Source: Coriaria nepalensis
Lineage: Eukaryota > Streptophyta > Magnoliopsida > Cucurbitales > Coriariaceae
NCBI GenBank assembly: GCA_027186245.1
Contig: CP114489.1
Span: forward strand, 4,781,501 to 4,845,500
Reading direction: 5' to 3'
DNA: 64,000 nucleotides
Every line of letters starts with the position of its first letter. Position 1 is the first letter of the stretch. The notes beneath the pieces are model-generated. The model did not search any database. It was not told the DNA's origin and was given only the letters and a program-made list of their open reading frames with translations. Made by a program: the position numbers and the translations under genes. Shown here piece by piece: positions 11,841 through 23,884 of the stretch.

Positions 11841-11920
11841 AGAGTAAAAATCTAACTAAAAAGCATATTATCACTGGACCAGAGTAAAAATCTAACCGAG
11901 AAGCATATTGTCACTGAACC
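11841..11920. repeat. 40-bp direct tandem duplication
   Basis: AGAGTAAAAATCTAAC starts both 11,841 and 11,881. The two 40-bp units differ at a few positions. Confidence 0.85.
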
Positions 11921-13071
11921 AAAATTCAACATCAACATTATTAATGGAAGATACATGAAAATTTCGGGAAAAATTTGTGGTTTCAATGGATCTTGATTCT
12001 TCTATCATTTGTTTTATTCTTTTACTCTTGTTTTGGGTCAAACACCTAAGGAATAAAAGGAAGTGATAATAGGGTCATTGGAAGTAGAGCATAATCATAA
12101 TAAGTAGCATGCACCATATGATTGGAACTTGAGCTGTTTACATTCAACTTCTTCTCAATCATTTTGTGCTAATTAAGTTCTCAATCTGTGAAATTTAAAA
12201 GAGAGAAAAAAAAAACCCCCCACTCACAAATTCCAATGGGGTTTTGGAAGTTTCCAAGCAACTTGTTCCACAAATCTGCAAACTGCAGACTTCTTCAAGT
12301 CAAATATAAATGGTGATGCATTTGGTCATCTGAAATTACCTACTCCCGCACGTGAGCTTTTTGGCCCATTTCTTTTGCCATTTTATTCCCACACTTTGAA
12401 AAATCCGTTTTTTTTTTTTTTTTTTTTGTGTTTGGATTTGATCGACTGTCAAGTTCGAGTGGAATAGTATCACCTAATCCACTTCAATCCAAACCACTAT
12501 TCCAAAGGGAATGACAGCTACCATGATCTAATTAATCATATCATTTATTTATCACAAATCACAATTACTTTCTATCTGTACCAAATTAAGAGTTTTAATT
12601 GCTCGCTAACCCAACTTAGTTATGTTTACAGGACAAACTTGGGCTCCGTTGCTTGTGCGATCAAAGTACGGGATTGGGATGCTGTATTTTCAGACTATTA
12701 AATTATTCAAGCCTACTCACTGTGGAAAGATTAAAATAGCAGCCGAATTAAGCCATAAAATCTCAAGCCCAATTAAGGAAGCCCATCTTGGATCCAACAA
12801 CTATTCAACCCATGAAAATCCAAGATGAAAGCCCATGCAAGATAAAGCCTAATAGACTTGCAAAGAAAAGTAAAAACCCAAAAGGAATTATCCCTTCACC
12901 ATGCAAACGTGAATCATAATGAATTAGAAAAGTCAAACAACAAAAATGAGATAAGAGTTTCAATTAAGATTTTGCAGATATCAAAGAGAAGATAAAGATT
13001 TGATTTTTGATTTTTGAAATTCTGTCGGTGAGAAGATGAGATTGCTTCGTCAGGCAAACTATTATAAGCAA

Positions 13072-13092
13072 GCAAATGTGCCGCACATTTGC
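13072..13092. repeat. Perfect short palindrome
   Basis: GCAAATGTGC and GCACATTTGC are separated by a single C, giving a 10-bp-arm inverted repeat. It is isolated and has no associated terminator-like or transposon context. Confidence 0.7.
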
Positions 13093-14224
13093 GTCAAAGA
13101 AAAAAAGAATTCAAATCTCAAGAAAGTCTCCTTCTCTTAATAAATCATACTAAGTTATAATAGTTTTGTAAAAGTGAGAGATAATTTTGTAAGTCCAGTT
13201 TTCTTATTTCAAATTTTGATTCATTATGTTCTGATAAGTTTTATTGGTTATCTTTTTATTATTTGTTAATCTCTCGTAATCTAGAAATTATATTTTTTTT
13301 TATATGAATAATTTTAAGATATAAATATTACAGATGAATTTATTTTAAAAGTTTATCTTTTACTGTAATATTATCCGATGATATATTATCAATTTTAGAT
13401 AACTCGTAAGATAAATCAGAACATAATTTAACAAGAGTTTTATCATATCAAATATATCATCGGATATGCTATTGAGTTATAAGGTATGCGATTAAGTTAT
13501 AATTCTAAATCAAAATAAGAAAATAATGAAACCAAATTTAAAACAAATTTATGATATCTTATTAATTAATTTTATTATTAAATTCTTAATTTAATTATAT
13601 TTTCTCATTATCGTAAATACTTTAATATGTTAATTTGCTAATTCTTATCAAATTACAATTATCGTAAATATAATTAAACAATAATTAAAATTTGGTACAT
13701 TTGCCAAGAAAGCATCTTAAGTAGAAGAAAATTTAGCAATTTCGTCCTAAAGTGATCATTCTGTTCCTTTTGTTTCTAGTGCAAATTTAGTTTATATTGT
13801 CTTCCAAAAAAGAAAAGAAAGGTTCAGATTTTAGGTTAGTCTTTTATTTTTTATTTTTACGTTAGGTTAAGGTTTCTTTCTTTTATATTTATTTATATTC
13901 TTTTTCCATTAGGTTCAGTTTTTAGCTTTAAAAAAAATATTGAAAAGATTTGTAAATCTACTTCTAATTTTTTATTCGAATAGTTTACTACTATATTATT
14001 ATTTGATTCATTTTCAAATAGCAGCACGTTGCAGTGGAGAACCTGTAAAGGAAAATCTGATAGCACAATAGAATGTTGCAGTGAAAGAGGATATTGTAAA
14101 ATCTTTGAGGGATTATTTACATCTTAGTTATACGACTGCACCATCATGTATAATGTTTTCTTGCAAATACTCCATATCAAGAGTTCAAATCGGGAATGAT
14201 CCATTTATTATTTACCTTTCATGG

Positions 14225-14760
14225 TTTAGATAATGAGAATCCCTATGTGCTTAGGAAATTTGAAAATGTAATAACTACTTTTTATAGCTGACCTTAAGTT
14301 GGGAATACTCCCAAGCATTTTTAGAAGCCTGAACATTATAAGCCCAACGACTTAAAAAGATAAATTTTTACATTTTCCTAGAAGGATAGTGAAACATTAT
14401 TATATCAAGCGTATGAGAAATTTAAAGAGTTGTTAAATTTGTACTCTGACTATGAGTATGAAAATTAACGTTCGGTAAGCTATTTTTATGAACAACTCAC
14501 AATAAAAAAGCGACAATTCATTAAAATGATATACAAATGAGAATTTCTTCACAATGATCTAGAAAGAAACTATGGAATATCTAAATAATAAAGCTGAAAA
14601 AACACATACATAGATAGGGCCAAGTGTTACTGATAACACAAATAAAACGACCCGGAATTTATCATATCAGGAAAGAAGATAACCTTAAATCTCAATTAGT
14701 AGTTCTAAAAAGAGAATTAGAAACTTTGAAAACCAAATATATTAAAGGCATCCAAACAGC
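14225..14760 (+). pseudogene. Athila-like Ty3/gypsy gag relic
   Basis: Reads ENPYVLRKFENVITTF, then after frameshifts LLYQAYEKFKELLNLYSDY, RSVSYFYEQLTIKKRQFIKM, EFLHNDLERNYGIS. These correspond in order to the gag core of Athila-type elements (ENPYxHLxxFExxC, ESLYEAWERFxxLLxxCPxH, FYNGL...). No pol follows, so this is a truncated fragment. Confidence 0.6.
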
Positions 14761-15248
14761 CTAAATTGAATCACATGGTATTTGTTTTGTAAATAGAGAG
14801 GTAAATCACTCATCTCAATAATATTCTATTTTGAGTGAGATGCGAGGAGCATATAAGGAGAAATGCAATGCCTTAAGAATGTATAGAAAATCCTACTCGC
14901 CTTATGTTGGGCATGTTGGCACGATAAATTGTGACGTGTCATGCCTACATGCTTGCCGAAAATTTTTGATGCGGCACAACACGCCTAAGGTGTGCCGTGG
15001 TTGGGTCGGACCAGGAATGAACGGTATCTTCTATGTCTATATCAGTCCTATTCATTTTATTACATCTAGAGTTAACCATGAGATATTGTTAAAGGGTCAA
15101 TTCCCTTATATCGGTCTTGAGCGTTTTCAAGTTATGGAAAATACATCTTAGTATAAGTCATCAATTAATCTTAAAATATGTGTACGTTAAACCTCATATA
15201 GTAGCTTAGATGTTGAGTATGATAATCAAATATTATTTTCAAAATGAC

Positions 15249-15250
15249 AA

Positions 15251-15289
<39 letters not shown>

Positions 15290-15291
15290 AT
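15249..15291. repeat. (TAAA)n microsatellite
   Basis: About ten uninterrupted copies of TAAA. A shorter (TTTA)n run at about 15,424-15,441 lies nearby. Confidence 0.95.
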
Positions 15292-15904
15292 CCACTAGAA
15301 CTAGACACGTTATAAATCTTGTTGTGTCCTAAACTCCCAACCGTATAAAAGTTCATCAACGTGGCTCCACAAGAATGGTCCTGTTTCTCTATTGGATTGT
15401 AGCCTCTTCTTTCTTCTCATACCTTTATTTATTTATTTATTAAATTTCTATAAGCAAAGCAAGAGTTTAATTATCGTTTATTAGTTATTACATCAAAATC
15501 TAGATTTTTCATATGGGACATTAATGAATAATAAATTGTTCAAGATTGTTCTAGTGGTCAGATCTAAGATTCAATTTGTTTGTTCAGTGTTCAAAACTAA
15601 ACCTAACATTTTTTTGGAATAATATATTAATTAAGGATAACAAAATATAATAATAATTAGGAGAGGAGTTTAGAGAATTAATTAAATTTTTTTTGAAAAA
15701 TTATATATAAAATTTTAAGACTTTTTTAAGTTAGAATTCAAATTTTAGTGAAAATTGTGGGAATCCCCACAATAGTTTATTAAATTATTGAAATTTTAAT
15801 ATATATATATATATATATTTTTTATATATTTAAGATAAATATGTGAAATATATTAAATCTATATAAAAATAATAGAATTTACTTAAATATAAAATTAAAA
15901 TATA

Positions 15905-16347
15905 TAATAAATCTTGATAAATTAATATTTTCACTTAAATAATATTTTTGATCTATCCAAAATAATGTGTTAAATTAATAAAATAATTTATTTTAAAATT
16001 TTTATATGAGTCTATACGATATATAAATTAATAATTTTTTAACACATAATACTTATTATTCAATTATGAGATATTTTTAAAATATATTTCAATAATTCAA
16101 ATTTTTTTCTTAAATTAAGCAATTATGTTAATTTACTTAAATTTGTAACTTATACTACTAAGATTAAGGTATTGTGAAATTTCCTTCTATACCCACTAAG
16201 TTAAATTTCTAAATTTCATAATTAATTTATTACTAAATTAAATTAATAAATAAAAAATCTCTTAATAAATTATTAATTAATCAATAATTTAATAACTCTC
16301 TAAATTAATAAATTTCTTTAATTCAAATATTATTAATTTATAAAAAA
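15905..16347. mobile_element. Degenerate pogo/Emigrant-like AT-rich element, copy 1
   Basis: Starts with AATCTTGATAAATTAATAT, resembling the CAGTAGAACCTCTATAAATTAATA terminus of pogo-like (Emigrant/Lemi) plant elements. It shares an extended series of blocks with the copies at about 34,200 and 55,976, including TTAAATAATATTTTTGATC, ATATAAATTAATAATTT, TTATTCAATTATGA and AATTATTAATTAATCAATAATTTAATAA. It ends with ATTATTAATTTATA. Confidence 0.45.
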
Positions 16348-16556
16348 AAATGTCAATTTCAAAAACTTTAGTAACAAAACCTTCTTTATTGGTTAAAGGG
16401 CCAAAAAAAAAGAAAAAAAAAAGGAAATTATGATTAAAATCCACCCACATATTAAGGAAAATTAAAAAATTAAAAAAAGGGGGAAAAAAATTAGGGGAAG
16501 AAAAATATCTAAAATAAGTTGATAGTTTATACCATTAGTATCCATACGTTCGCCAC

Positions 16557-16562
16557 CACGTG
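16557..16562 (+). promoter_or_regulatory. G-box (CACGTG) upstream of CIPK
   Basis: CCACGTGACC lies 113-118 bp 5' of the CIPK start codon. G-box/ABRE-like sites are bound by bZIP and bHLH factors and are common in ABA- or light-responsive promoters. Its use here is inferred from position only. Confidence 0.4.
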
Positions 16563-16674
16563 ACCATTTCCTTTCTCCCCTGAAAATCACATAAAAATCC
16601 CTTCTTTTCTCATTTTTCAGATTCTCAACTTGCTGCACCTCAAATAAATAAAAACCCTCCAAATCCTTCCATTA

Positions 16675-18114
16675 ATGGCGGATCCCAATAGAAAAACCCT
16701 TAACAACAACAAGAGCAAGAAAGAGAAAGACACTCCCTTCCTCCTCCTCGGCCGCTACGAGATCGGAAAACTCCTCGGCCATGGAACCTTCGCGAAAGTC
16801 TACCACGCTCGAAACATCAAAACCAACGAAGGCGTGGCAATCAAAGTGATCGACAAGGAGAAGATCCTAAAGAGCGGCTTAATCGCTCACATCAAGCGCG
16901 AGATCTCGACCCTCCGCCGCGTCCGCCACCCTAACATCGTCCAGCTCTTCGAAGTCATGGCCACGAAATCCAAGATCTACTTTGTCATGGAGTACGTACG
17001 CGGCGGCGAGCTCTTCAACAAAGTCGCTAAAGGCAGATTGAAAGAAGAGGTGGCACGGAAATACTTCCAGCAGTTAATCTCCGCCGTCGGATTCTGCCAC
17101 GCGCGAGGAGTCTACCACCGTGACCTGAAACCTGAAAACCTCTTGCTTGACGAAAACGGCGATCTCAAAGTCTCCGATTTCGGACTTAGCGCGGTCTCCG
17201 ATCAAATCCGGCAGGACGGTCTTTTCCACACGTTTTGTGGAACCCCTGCTTACGTGGCACCGGAAGTTCTTGCTCGGAAAGGGTATGAAGCCGGTAAGGT
17301 AGATATCTGGTCTTGTGGAGTAGTTTTATTTGTTCTAATGGCTGGTTATTTACCTTTCCAAGATCAAAATATCATGCTTATGTATAAGAAAATCTACAAG
17401 GGTGACTTTAGGTGTCCTAAATGGTTCTCACCGGAGTTAATCCGGCTTCTAACTCGCCTTCTTGATACGAATCCTGAAACACGGATAACAATCCCAGAAA
17501 TCATGGAGACCAAATGGTTCAAAAAAGGGTTTAAACATATCAAGTTTTACATTGAAGATGATAGGCTTTGTAATGTTGAAGATAATGGTAATAATAATGG
17601 TAATGGTGATGATAGTGATTTGGATTCCTTACCGGACTCTGAACCCGAAGCAGAGGTTAGGAGTAGGAGAGTGGGGTCAATGCCAAGGCCGGCTAGTTTG
17701 AATGCATTTGACATTATATCGTTTTCGCCCGGTTTCGATCTCTCGGGCTTGTTTGAAGAAGGTGGGGAAGATGCTAGGATTGTTTCGGGAGCTCCAGTTT
17801 CTAAGATTATATCGAAATTGGAGGAGATTGCTCAGTTGGTTAGTTTTACGGTCAGGAAGAATGACTGTAGGGTGAGCCTGGAGGGATCAAGGGAAGGAGT
17901 GAAGGGTCCTTTATCGATTGCAGCTGAGATTTTTGAGTTGACTCCGTCTTTAGTTGTGGTGGAGGTTAAGAAGAAAGGAGGAGATAAAATGGAGTATGAA
18001 CAGTTCTGTAGCAAGGAATTGAGGCCGGGTTTGGAGAATTTGGCCATAGAAGAAGCTGCTTCTTCTGTTTCTTCTTCTTCTCGCGAGTATGTAGTACCTT
18101 CAGATACTGAATGA
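16675..18114 (+). CDS. CIPK12: CBL-interacting protein kinase, CIPK12/CIPK19-like
   Basis: Serine/threonine kinase of the SnRK3 family. It is recruited by Ca2+-loaded calcineurin B-like (CBL) sensors to plasma or vacuolar membranes, where it phosphorylates transporters and other targets. The protein is 479 residues with no intron. The glycine loop GHGTFAKV is at 35-42, the ATP-binding Lys at 57, HRD at 148-150, DFG at 168-170 and APE at 195-197. An acidic linker (about 300-325) precedes the CBL-binding NAF motif at 343-345 ([11 protein letters not shown]), followed by the PP2C-interaction region (about 378-402). The C-terminus PSDTE matches the CIPK12/19 subgroup, which is intron-less in Arabidopsis. 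All catalytic residues are intact. The paralogue number (12, 18 or 19) cannot be settled here. The first 550 bp are GC-rich compared with the rest of the gene. Confidence 0.95.
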   Translation: MADPNRKTLNNNKSKKEKDTPFLLLGRYEIGKLLGHGTFAKVYHARNIKTNEGVAIKVIDKEKILKSGLIAHIKREISTLRRVRHPNIVQLFEVMATKSKIYFVMEYVRGGELFNKVAKGRLKEEVARKYFQQLISAVGFCHARGVYHRDLKPENLLLDENGDLKVSDFGLSAVSDQIRQDGLFHTFCGTPAYVAPEVLARKGYEAGKVDIWSCGVVLFVLMAGYLPFQDQNIMLMYKKIYKGDFRCPKWFSPELIRLLTRLLDTNPETRITIPEIMETKWFKKGFKHIKFYIEDDRLCNVEDNGNNNGNGDDSDLDSLPDSEPEAEVRSRRVGSMPRPASLNAFDIISFSPGFDLSGLFEEGGEDARIVSGAPVSKIISKLEEIAQLVSFTVRKNDCRVSLEGSREGVKGPLSIAAEIFELTPSLVVVEVKKKGGDKMEYEQFCSKELRPGLENLAIEEAASSVSSSSREYVVPSDTE

Positions 18115-19440
18115 AAAATGGGAAGTGACTTTTGGAGGGGTTAATGTCATGCGCAGATTAATGTATGATCCAATGTATGTGTTAGTTGCAAGTTTTTGGT
18201 ATGGAGATGACTTAGATTAGACTCTGAGAGAGATCCAACACTCAAACACGCAATTTCATTTCTTCTTTCAATATGTATATACTAATGTAATTGTGAAAGA
18301 AGGATTTAAAGTTTAATTTTCATTGCGAATAATACAATTTTTTATATTTATTTATTTTAAAATTTTTGGGTTTTGGATTGAAAGTAATGAAGTTTTTCTT
18401 TCTAATCGGCCTTCATTTTGTTGTTAATCTTAGTTAACGGCTGTGAGAAGTGAAGAGAAGGATATCCATGTATCTTCTGCTGCGATCTTAACCAACTCAA
18501 CATCCGGACAACGGCTTAAAAATGAGTTAAGAGGGATTGCAAAACCCATCCGTCTCCCACTTGGGCTAAAGCCCGTTTTCGAAGACTCTCGAGTTTATTT
18601 AGTTCGATTTTGTAATGAAAATTATTCTAGATTTTTATTGAAATAAAAAAATTATTCTTTTTATTTTTATTGAAATAAAAAAATTATTCTTTTTATTTTT
18701 ATTTAAATAATAATTTTTAATAAAAATTAAAATAAATATTTCTAAAAAAGTTTTCATTTTTTAAAATTATTATAATATTTAATTAATTTTTTAAAATTTT
18801 TCCTTATACAACCATTAAAAATTTTTTTATCATTTTTATTTTATTGGTAGGAATGATAGTTAAATGGATACTAAAAATCACACAATTCATATTCCAATGG
18901 AACTCAACACCCACCATGATTTTCTTGGTATAGTAGTAGATCAACATCTCGACCATCAATATCCAAGGAAATCTATTCTGTCTTGTTCATACGTGTCTCT
19001 ATTTTCTGTTGTCTGTTGCCACACAATCACGTTGTTGTCCACGCTTTCGAGCTGATCTGTCTGCTCAAATACAGATATATTTAGTCGGCTAGCAATTTCG
19101 GAGAGACAGACCACTTCCTCTCCTTTTTTTTTGTTGTTGACGTAACCGTTAAGTTAACACCAATAAATTTCGTTTCATATGGGATGTGTATTAGTTGATG
19201 GTTCAGTTTTTTAAATGCGATCGGATTTTAAATTGTTGGCCCATGACTAATCTAAATAACTCATTCATAAACGGGTCAAAATTTAGGGGCGACTTTGACT
19301 TTTTTTTCTTAATATCTATATTAACGATTATTATCAAATCTTTAATATCACTAACATTTTGACGTTTGGACGTTTTGCGTCTCTAAGTGTCAGTAAAGAT
19401 CCTCTTAACCTTATCCTCCAATATTTGGCCTTTTGATTTT
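18115..19440. other. CIPK 3' flank and AT-rich spacer
   Basis: The likely CIPK 3' UTR extends to about 18,340. A 32-bp tandem repeat (ATTTTTATTGAAATAAAAAA, about 2.4 copies) occupies 18,631-18,708. No further gene is recognised up to the DOG1-like promoter. Confidence 0.5.
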
Positions 19441-19445
19441 TTTAC

Positions 19446-19452
19446 TATATAA
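19446..19452 (+). promoter_or_regulatory. TATA box of the DOG1-like pseudogene
   Basis: TATATAA (ACTATATAAGGC) is located 60 bp before the ATG at 19,512, a normal plant spacing. It suggests the locus was recently transcribed. Confidence 0.5.
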
Positions 19453-19511
19453 GGCTATTACTATAAAGTACAATCCTCAATAACAAATTACCGTATTGAT
19501 AACAAATTATA

Positions 19512-20181
19512 ATGGGAAATAGTGATCAAAGCCGTTCTCGTTGCAGCTTTCAGGAATGGATGAAACTTCAAGAACAAGATATGTCTGAACTCATCAAAGC
19601 TCTAACACAAAAATCCACCGACCGCGGCCGAAACGACGACGCATTGAACCAGCTCGCGGAAAAGGTCATAACCCATTTCCAAGACTATATGGATAAAAGA
19701 AACGGATTCTTCAAGGACGCCGTGTCATCTTACTATGCACCAAGCTGGTGATCCTCCTTTGAAAGATCCCTCCTCTGGATCTCTGGCTGCCGTCCTTCCA
19801 TGTACATCCGTCTAGTCTACGCCCTGTCTGGGTCAATGCTAGAAAACCAGTTAATGGAGTTTTTACAAGGAATAAGAAGCGGTCAAGATATCTCAAGCGA
19901 GTTCTCACACGAACAACTTTTTCTTATAAACACTTTACACACAAAGACGATTAGAGAGGAAGAGAAGTTGACGAACCAAATCGCTAGTTTTCAAGAGCAG
20001 ATTGCTGATAAGCCGATTGCTCTGATGGCTAAGAGGTTAGAAAAAGTTGATGAGGAGAACAGAGATATTGATAGTGAGCTTAATAGGCATGATGAGTTGA
20101 TGACTGATGTGCTGGAAAAGGCTTTGTGTTCATGAGTGGGGCCAAAAGAGAGATCAAAATCATGGCTGTTCCGGAAGTTAA
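19512..20181 (+). pseudogene. DOG1-domain (DELAY OF GERMINATION 1-like) gene, disrupted
   Basis: A single-exon DOG1-family gene. The family includes seed dormancy regulators and the C-terminal domain of TGA factors. The start at 19,512 gives FQEWMKLQEQDMSELIKAL, the usual N-terminal motif. The frame is then stopped by TGA at 19,749-19,751, exactly where relatives have a residue in the SWCSSFE-type motif. The same frame continues without any other stop: [23 protein letters not shown], then a long coiled-coil-like segment (19,950-20,110). After VLEKA (about 20,122) the frame shifts. The C-terminal signature [10 protein letters not shown] appears one frame over and ends at 20,181. About 30 family-typical codons between them are missing. 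The pair of lesions argues for a recent pseudogene. A sequencing error could explain the TGA but not the deletion. Confidence 0.75.
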
Positions 20182-20419
20182 AGACTTTGATCAAACGTGT
20201 TATGATCAGTAGTCTGCACACATTTTTGTTGTATTCAATTATTAAGCTAGCTAGGCAGTGTGCATTTTATCTCATTACTGCTTATTTATTTATTTTTTAA
20301 TTATTAATACAACTATTATTGGTGGAACGATTCCTTGGCACTTCTGAAACACCTTTCGAGCTGATCTGCACATAGAAGGTTAGAAATTATCTTAATTGGG
20401 TTTATGTTGAAGGAGTAAC

Positions 20420-21003
20420 TCATCCGGCGAGTCAGCCGGCCCAAGCCTGGATAAAAGGAGAGGGTTGGTATTAGGCACGTGAAAGTCAATCGTAAAAGAA
20501 TCATCCCCATCTCTTACATGAAATTTGGTTCAAAAAGATTAATACAAAATATTAGAGCGTCCCCGGTTATAAACAACACGCTATACCTATGCTCGGTTAT
20601 AGTATCATATGAGTGAGTCGCGTTGTAGCAACACCCAGTTGCAGTATTAAATAAGTAAGAGTTCTCGTATCATACTGAACATAGACAAGTAAAGAAGCTA
20701 GTTTAGAGTAAAATTAAGAAGATTAGATTAGTCTCGTGAAATATTAGAATATTAACGGGTAAGTCAAATCATACGTAGAAAGAAGATAAATATAACTTGT
20801 CTTTAAGAAGCAAAGTAGAAGGTGAATAAGGCCAAGAATTTGCGAGAAGGGTTCAAACTTTTTTATTCAGGAACGAATAAAACTAGGAATAAAGTGAGAA
20901 TAGTAGAAGATAAAACCTATAGAAATGAAGAAGATGCTGTTAGGAGGTTTGGAAATAGAATTATGAGTATTACTAAACTAATCATTGTTCTTTCCTATAT
21001 GTA
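20420..21003 (+). pseudogene. 5' fragment of a LINE (endonuclease N-terminal region)
   Basis: The fragment reads LREGFKLFYSGTNKTRNKV, RIVEDKTYRNEEDAV, RRFGNRIMSITKLII at about 20,843-20,990. This parallels the exonuclease/endonuclease start of plant non-LTR elements (GYKLWYSG...RNGVGIIVDK...RIGDRIMSIKLV). The preceding leader with GCCTGGATAAAAGGAGAGGG at about 20,445 also recalls such elements. No reverse transcriptase follows. Confidence 0.5.
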
Positions 21004-21119
21004 ATATGCAGTGTAACTGCTCGAAATTCTGTAGATTTTATAACTGTCGACCGATCCTAATGATCAGACATTGCAAAATAGAGTCTGAACAGTTATATTT
21101 TTCTATGTGAATGCTCAGA

Positions 21120-21850
21120 TATAAGATTCTAATTGAAACTGGCTTGCGTATCCAATTTCTCTAAGTATTCCTAAATCTGTTTCTCTATTTCATACTTTGC
21201 AAATTGTGGATCTATTGACTGACCAACATAATTGTTGATCCATGTAATAATTTTCAAATTGGTCGCATCCCTAACTGCCAATTGCTTTGCATATTATGTA
21301 TTCTTAAGATCCATGGGTTTGTCCAAAATTTCAATGACCTAGACCCACATATTTTTGGCCTTAAAATTTTTTTTTCGCACGTAACTCCATTCGAATGATT
21401 ATTTCCACTCAATCTCATACTAATAGACTAAAGCGAAACCACTCTCCCACCAACCATTGCAAATCAAACTTAAAACGAAATCAAACCAAAAATAAAAAAA
21501 CGAAATAAGAAATCAAGAAAATTGTACGATAAGATCAATCTTCTCTCAGACCAGTCTTCAAAGGCTGCATAGGATCAAACTTTTTATCCTATCAGATCAA
21601 TCTCCAAAACCTGTATAGGATTAAAGCTCTGATACCATAAGATTAATTAAAATAAACAGGGAGATTACAAGAATAACACTAAGATTTCTTATTGATTGCA
21701 AATAATTAGGTTAAAGAATAGAAGAAAAAGGAGTTTATACAGACAAGGAAAAGGAAAATACAAAGATTAAACTATCTTTAAATGATTAACTAATTCACTG
21801 ACATTATTATTCTAACGCTCCTAATCAGTTTAGGACAGCTTAAAATTGTA
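21120..21850 (-). pseudogene. Copia relic: LTR 3' end, primer-binding site and gag start
   Basis: Minus strand. The sequence complementary to 21,626-21,637 is TGGTATCAGAGC, the classic initiator-tRNA-Met primer-binding site of plant copia elements. On its upstream side (21,640-21,850) lies an LTR end-like sequence with a TATA-like TGTATAAA. Downstream (about 21,120-21,400) the gag reads NMWVxVIEILDKP, KIITWINNYVGQSIDPQF, AKYEIEKQI-EYLEKLDTQ, matching copia gag (SWINNSVEPQI...AKEVWDYL). The element is truncated beyond this. Confidence 0.65.
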
Positions 21851-22220
21851 GTTTCATATTAAGGCGTCCCTCGAATTTAGTCTTAAACTTCCACCATTGT
21901 TTAAGAGACCATGCAGATGAAATTTCTTCCAAATTGCTAACCCATTGGCCACCTTCATCTAGAGGAAAACAATAGACTCTCATTTACACAAATGAAGTTT
22001 CTTAATCCCATCAGTATTACCTCGAAAGAAATTAGATATAATTGCCCGCAAGTCTCTTAAAAATGGTTTTAGACGGATGAAGAGAAATGAAATCATGCAT
22101 AAGAAAAGATTATAAAATATGCTATATAGAAATTATTAGAGTAAGTAATTTTTAGACACACCGATCCATTTAAGAATTGTAGTGATCCATACATATAACA
22201 CAAGACATTAAATTACTAAA

Positions 22221-23172
22221 TTAGGATATTGCGTCAACATTGTCGGGATTCTATTTACACATCCGACGTCAGTCGATCGTTAGCACTAATATCACATTAT
22301 TAACCCTAGATCGATAATCATTTATTTTCAAGGTCATATCCTACCCTAAAATACTTCATTAGTCTAAATTAAGATACCACGTCAACTTTGTCGGGATTAA
22401 TACGTACACATCTGACGTCAGTCGATCGTTAGCATTAGTATCACATTATTACCTCTAGATCGACAATCATTTATTTCCAAGGCCATATCCCTCGCTAAAA
22501 TATCTTAAAACACCAAAATTCTTAAATTATTAATTTTATGCGTAAGGTTTTTAGTTTTTAGTTTCTATATTAAGGTTTGATTTTTACTTTCTAGGAAGTT
22601 TATAATATAAAAAATATTAATATTGAATAAATATAATATGAATTTTTATATTATGTTTTATTAATTTGGATTGTGGGATAAATAGTAATTCAATATAATA
22701 TCTTAGTTATAAAAATTTGGATTTCCATTTTAAAATAATTAACAATAAGAAGAGATGGTTTAAGTTTCTTATATATTAATTTTTTAAAAGTTCCTTTTTA
22801 GATATAAAAAATATATATTCTTAACGCGCGTCCTCACATATGATATTATTTTAAGCTAATACCTAGATATTTTTATATGGATGATGCGAAATACGGATGA
22901 CGGTTAGTCCAATTATATATTAAACATAAATCTGATATCATGTTGAATTATAATTTATCCATTTTTTAAAAATTAATATATAAAAAATATAATTAACTTC
23001 TCTCGTTATTAATTAATTTTAAAATAAAAAATTAAATTTTTACTAGCTTTGTCGGGATTTTGTGCGTATACATATCCGACGATCGTTAAGCACTGTCATT
23101 GATATCACATTATTAACACTAGGTCGATAATCATTTACTCTCGGGCCATATCCCTCACTTGCATATCTTAAT
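22221..23172. repeat. Three copies of a 140-150-bp repeat of unknown origin
   Basis: The units share TTTGTCGGGATT, CGACGTCAGTCGATCGTTAGCA (split or varied), ATCACATTATTAAC, GGTCGATAATCATTTA and GCCATATCCCTC. Units lie at about 22,221-22,362, 22,369-22,510 and 23,042-23,172. The first two are in tandem (TGTCGGGATT 148 bp apart); the third is 660 bp away in the same orientation. The AT-rich DNA between them has no gene. It may be an LTR-derived array, but no coding partner is seen. Confidence 0.75.
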
Positions 23173-23690
23173 AAAGTCTAAACTACGTACTCTAGTGTTG
23201 ATGCCATAACATACGTGTAACATTTTATTATATATATATATATATATATTTGTAAGGGCTAACTTTGGCTTCAAAACGATGTTCTCTTTCTTTTCTGTCT
23301 CCGGCAAATCTTCCGCTAAATGAAATACTCTTTATAATTGCTGCGGCTGGGAGAGAATATCTGACATACGCATTCATATGCATTAATACGTATACATAAC
23401 TCTCGCCCAGGGAAGAAGTGTAACATGAACACCTTAACCACAGTAATCCACGTTGAAATCAAATTCATGGCTATTCTACCACATCTCTGCAACTTGATGA
23501 CCCCTGAATTTCGATTTAAAGAAACGGAACAAAAAAGCAAAAAGAAGATTATGATTTTTAGTTTTTTACATACGCACGTAAAATTACATAATAGTTGTAT
23601 AATCAGACTTAATGCGTGACTTTTCTTTTGTAATTTGCAAAGCGTCACATAACCCTTCAAATATCTAGTAGCCGTTTGCTGCGCGTAAGC

Positions 23691-23804
23691 CATGCATCCA
23701 TCACCTCCACCCCCCATTCACACGTGGCATCTTCTTCTTCACCCACCCGTCCAAACACCAGCCCCATTTTTGCATGCATAAACGTGCTACCGCAATATAT
23801 ATAT
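23691..23804 (+). promoter_or_regulatory. Seed-type promoter of DOG1-like gene: RY motifs, ABRE/G-box, TATA
   Basis: CATGCA (RY) is at 23,691-23,696, ACACGTGGC (ABRE/G-box) at 23,720-23,728, TGCATGCA (double RY) at 23,771-23,778 and TATATATAT at 23,796-23,804, 81-89 bp before the ATG. RY elements bind the B3 factors ABI3, FUS3 and LEC2, and ABREs bind ABI5-type bZIPs. The combination is the established architecture of seed maturation promoters. Function is inferred. Confidence 0.6.
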
Positions 23805-23884
23805 CAACCGCCCTTTTCATAATCACCACACTTCCTTTTCAAAGAAAAGAAGAAAACATATTAAAAAAGAACAAACTAAAAAGA

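Larger units (their letters stand above)
11571..14030. other. AT-rich spacer without a recognisable gene
   Basis: Contains a 40-bp tandem duplication (11,841-11,880 and 11,881-11,920), a T-run at about 12,409-12,427, and a perfect 10-bp-arm palindrome at 13,072-13,092. A block of retroelement-like low-complexity sequence lies at about 12,600-13,150 but has no coding similarity I can name. Confidence 0.5.

Noticed and set aside
14900..15030. Short inverted repeats around CGGCACA...TGTGCCG
   Set aside because: Arms of only seven bases in a GC-richer patch; no element ends or coding link.
23774..23884. Upstream in-frame ATG for the DOG1-like gene
   Set aside because: It lies 5' of the TATA box at 23,796, and the extra 37 residues do not resemble the family's N-terminus.
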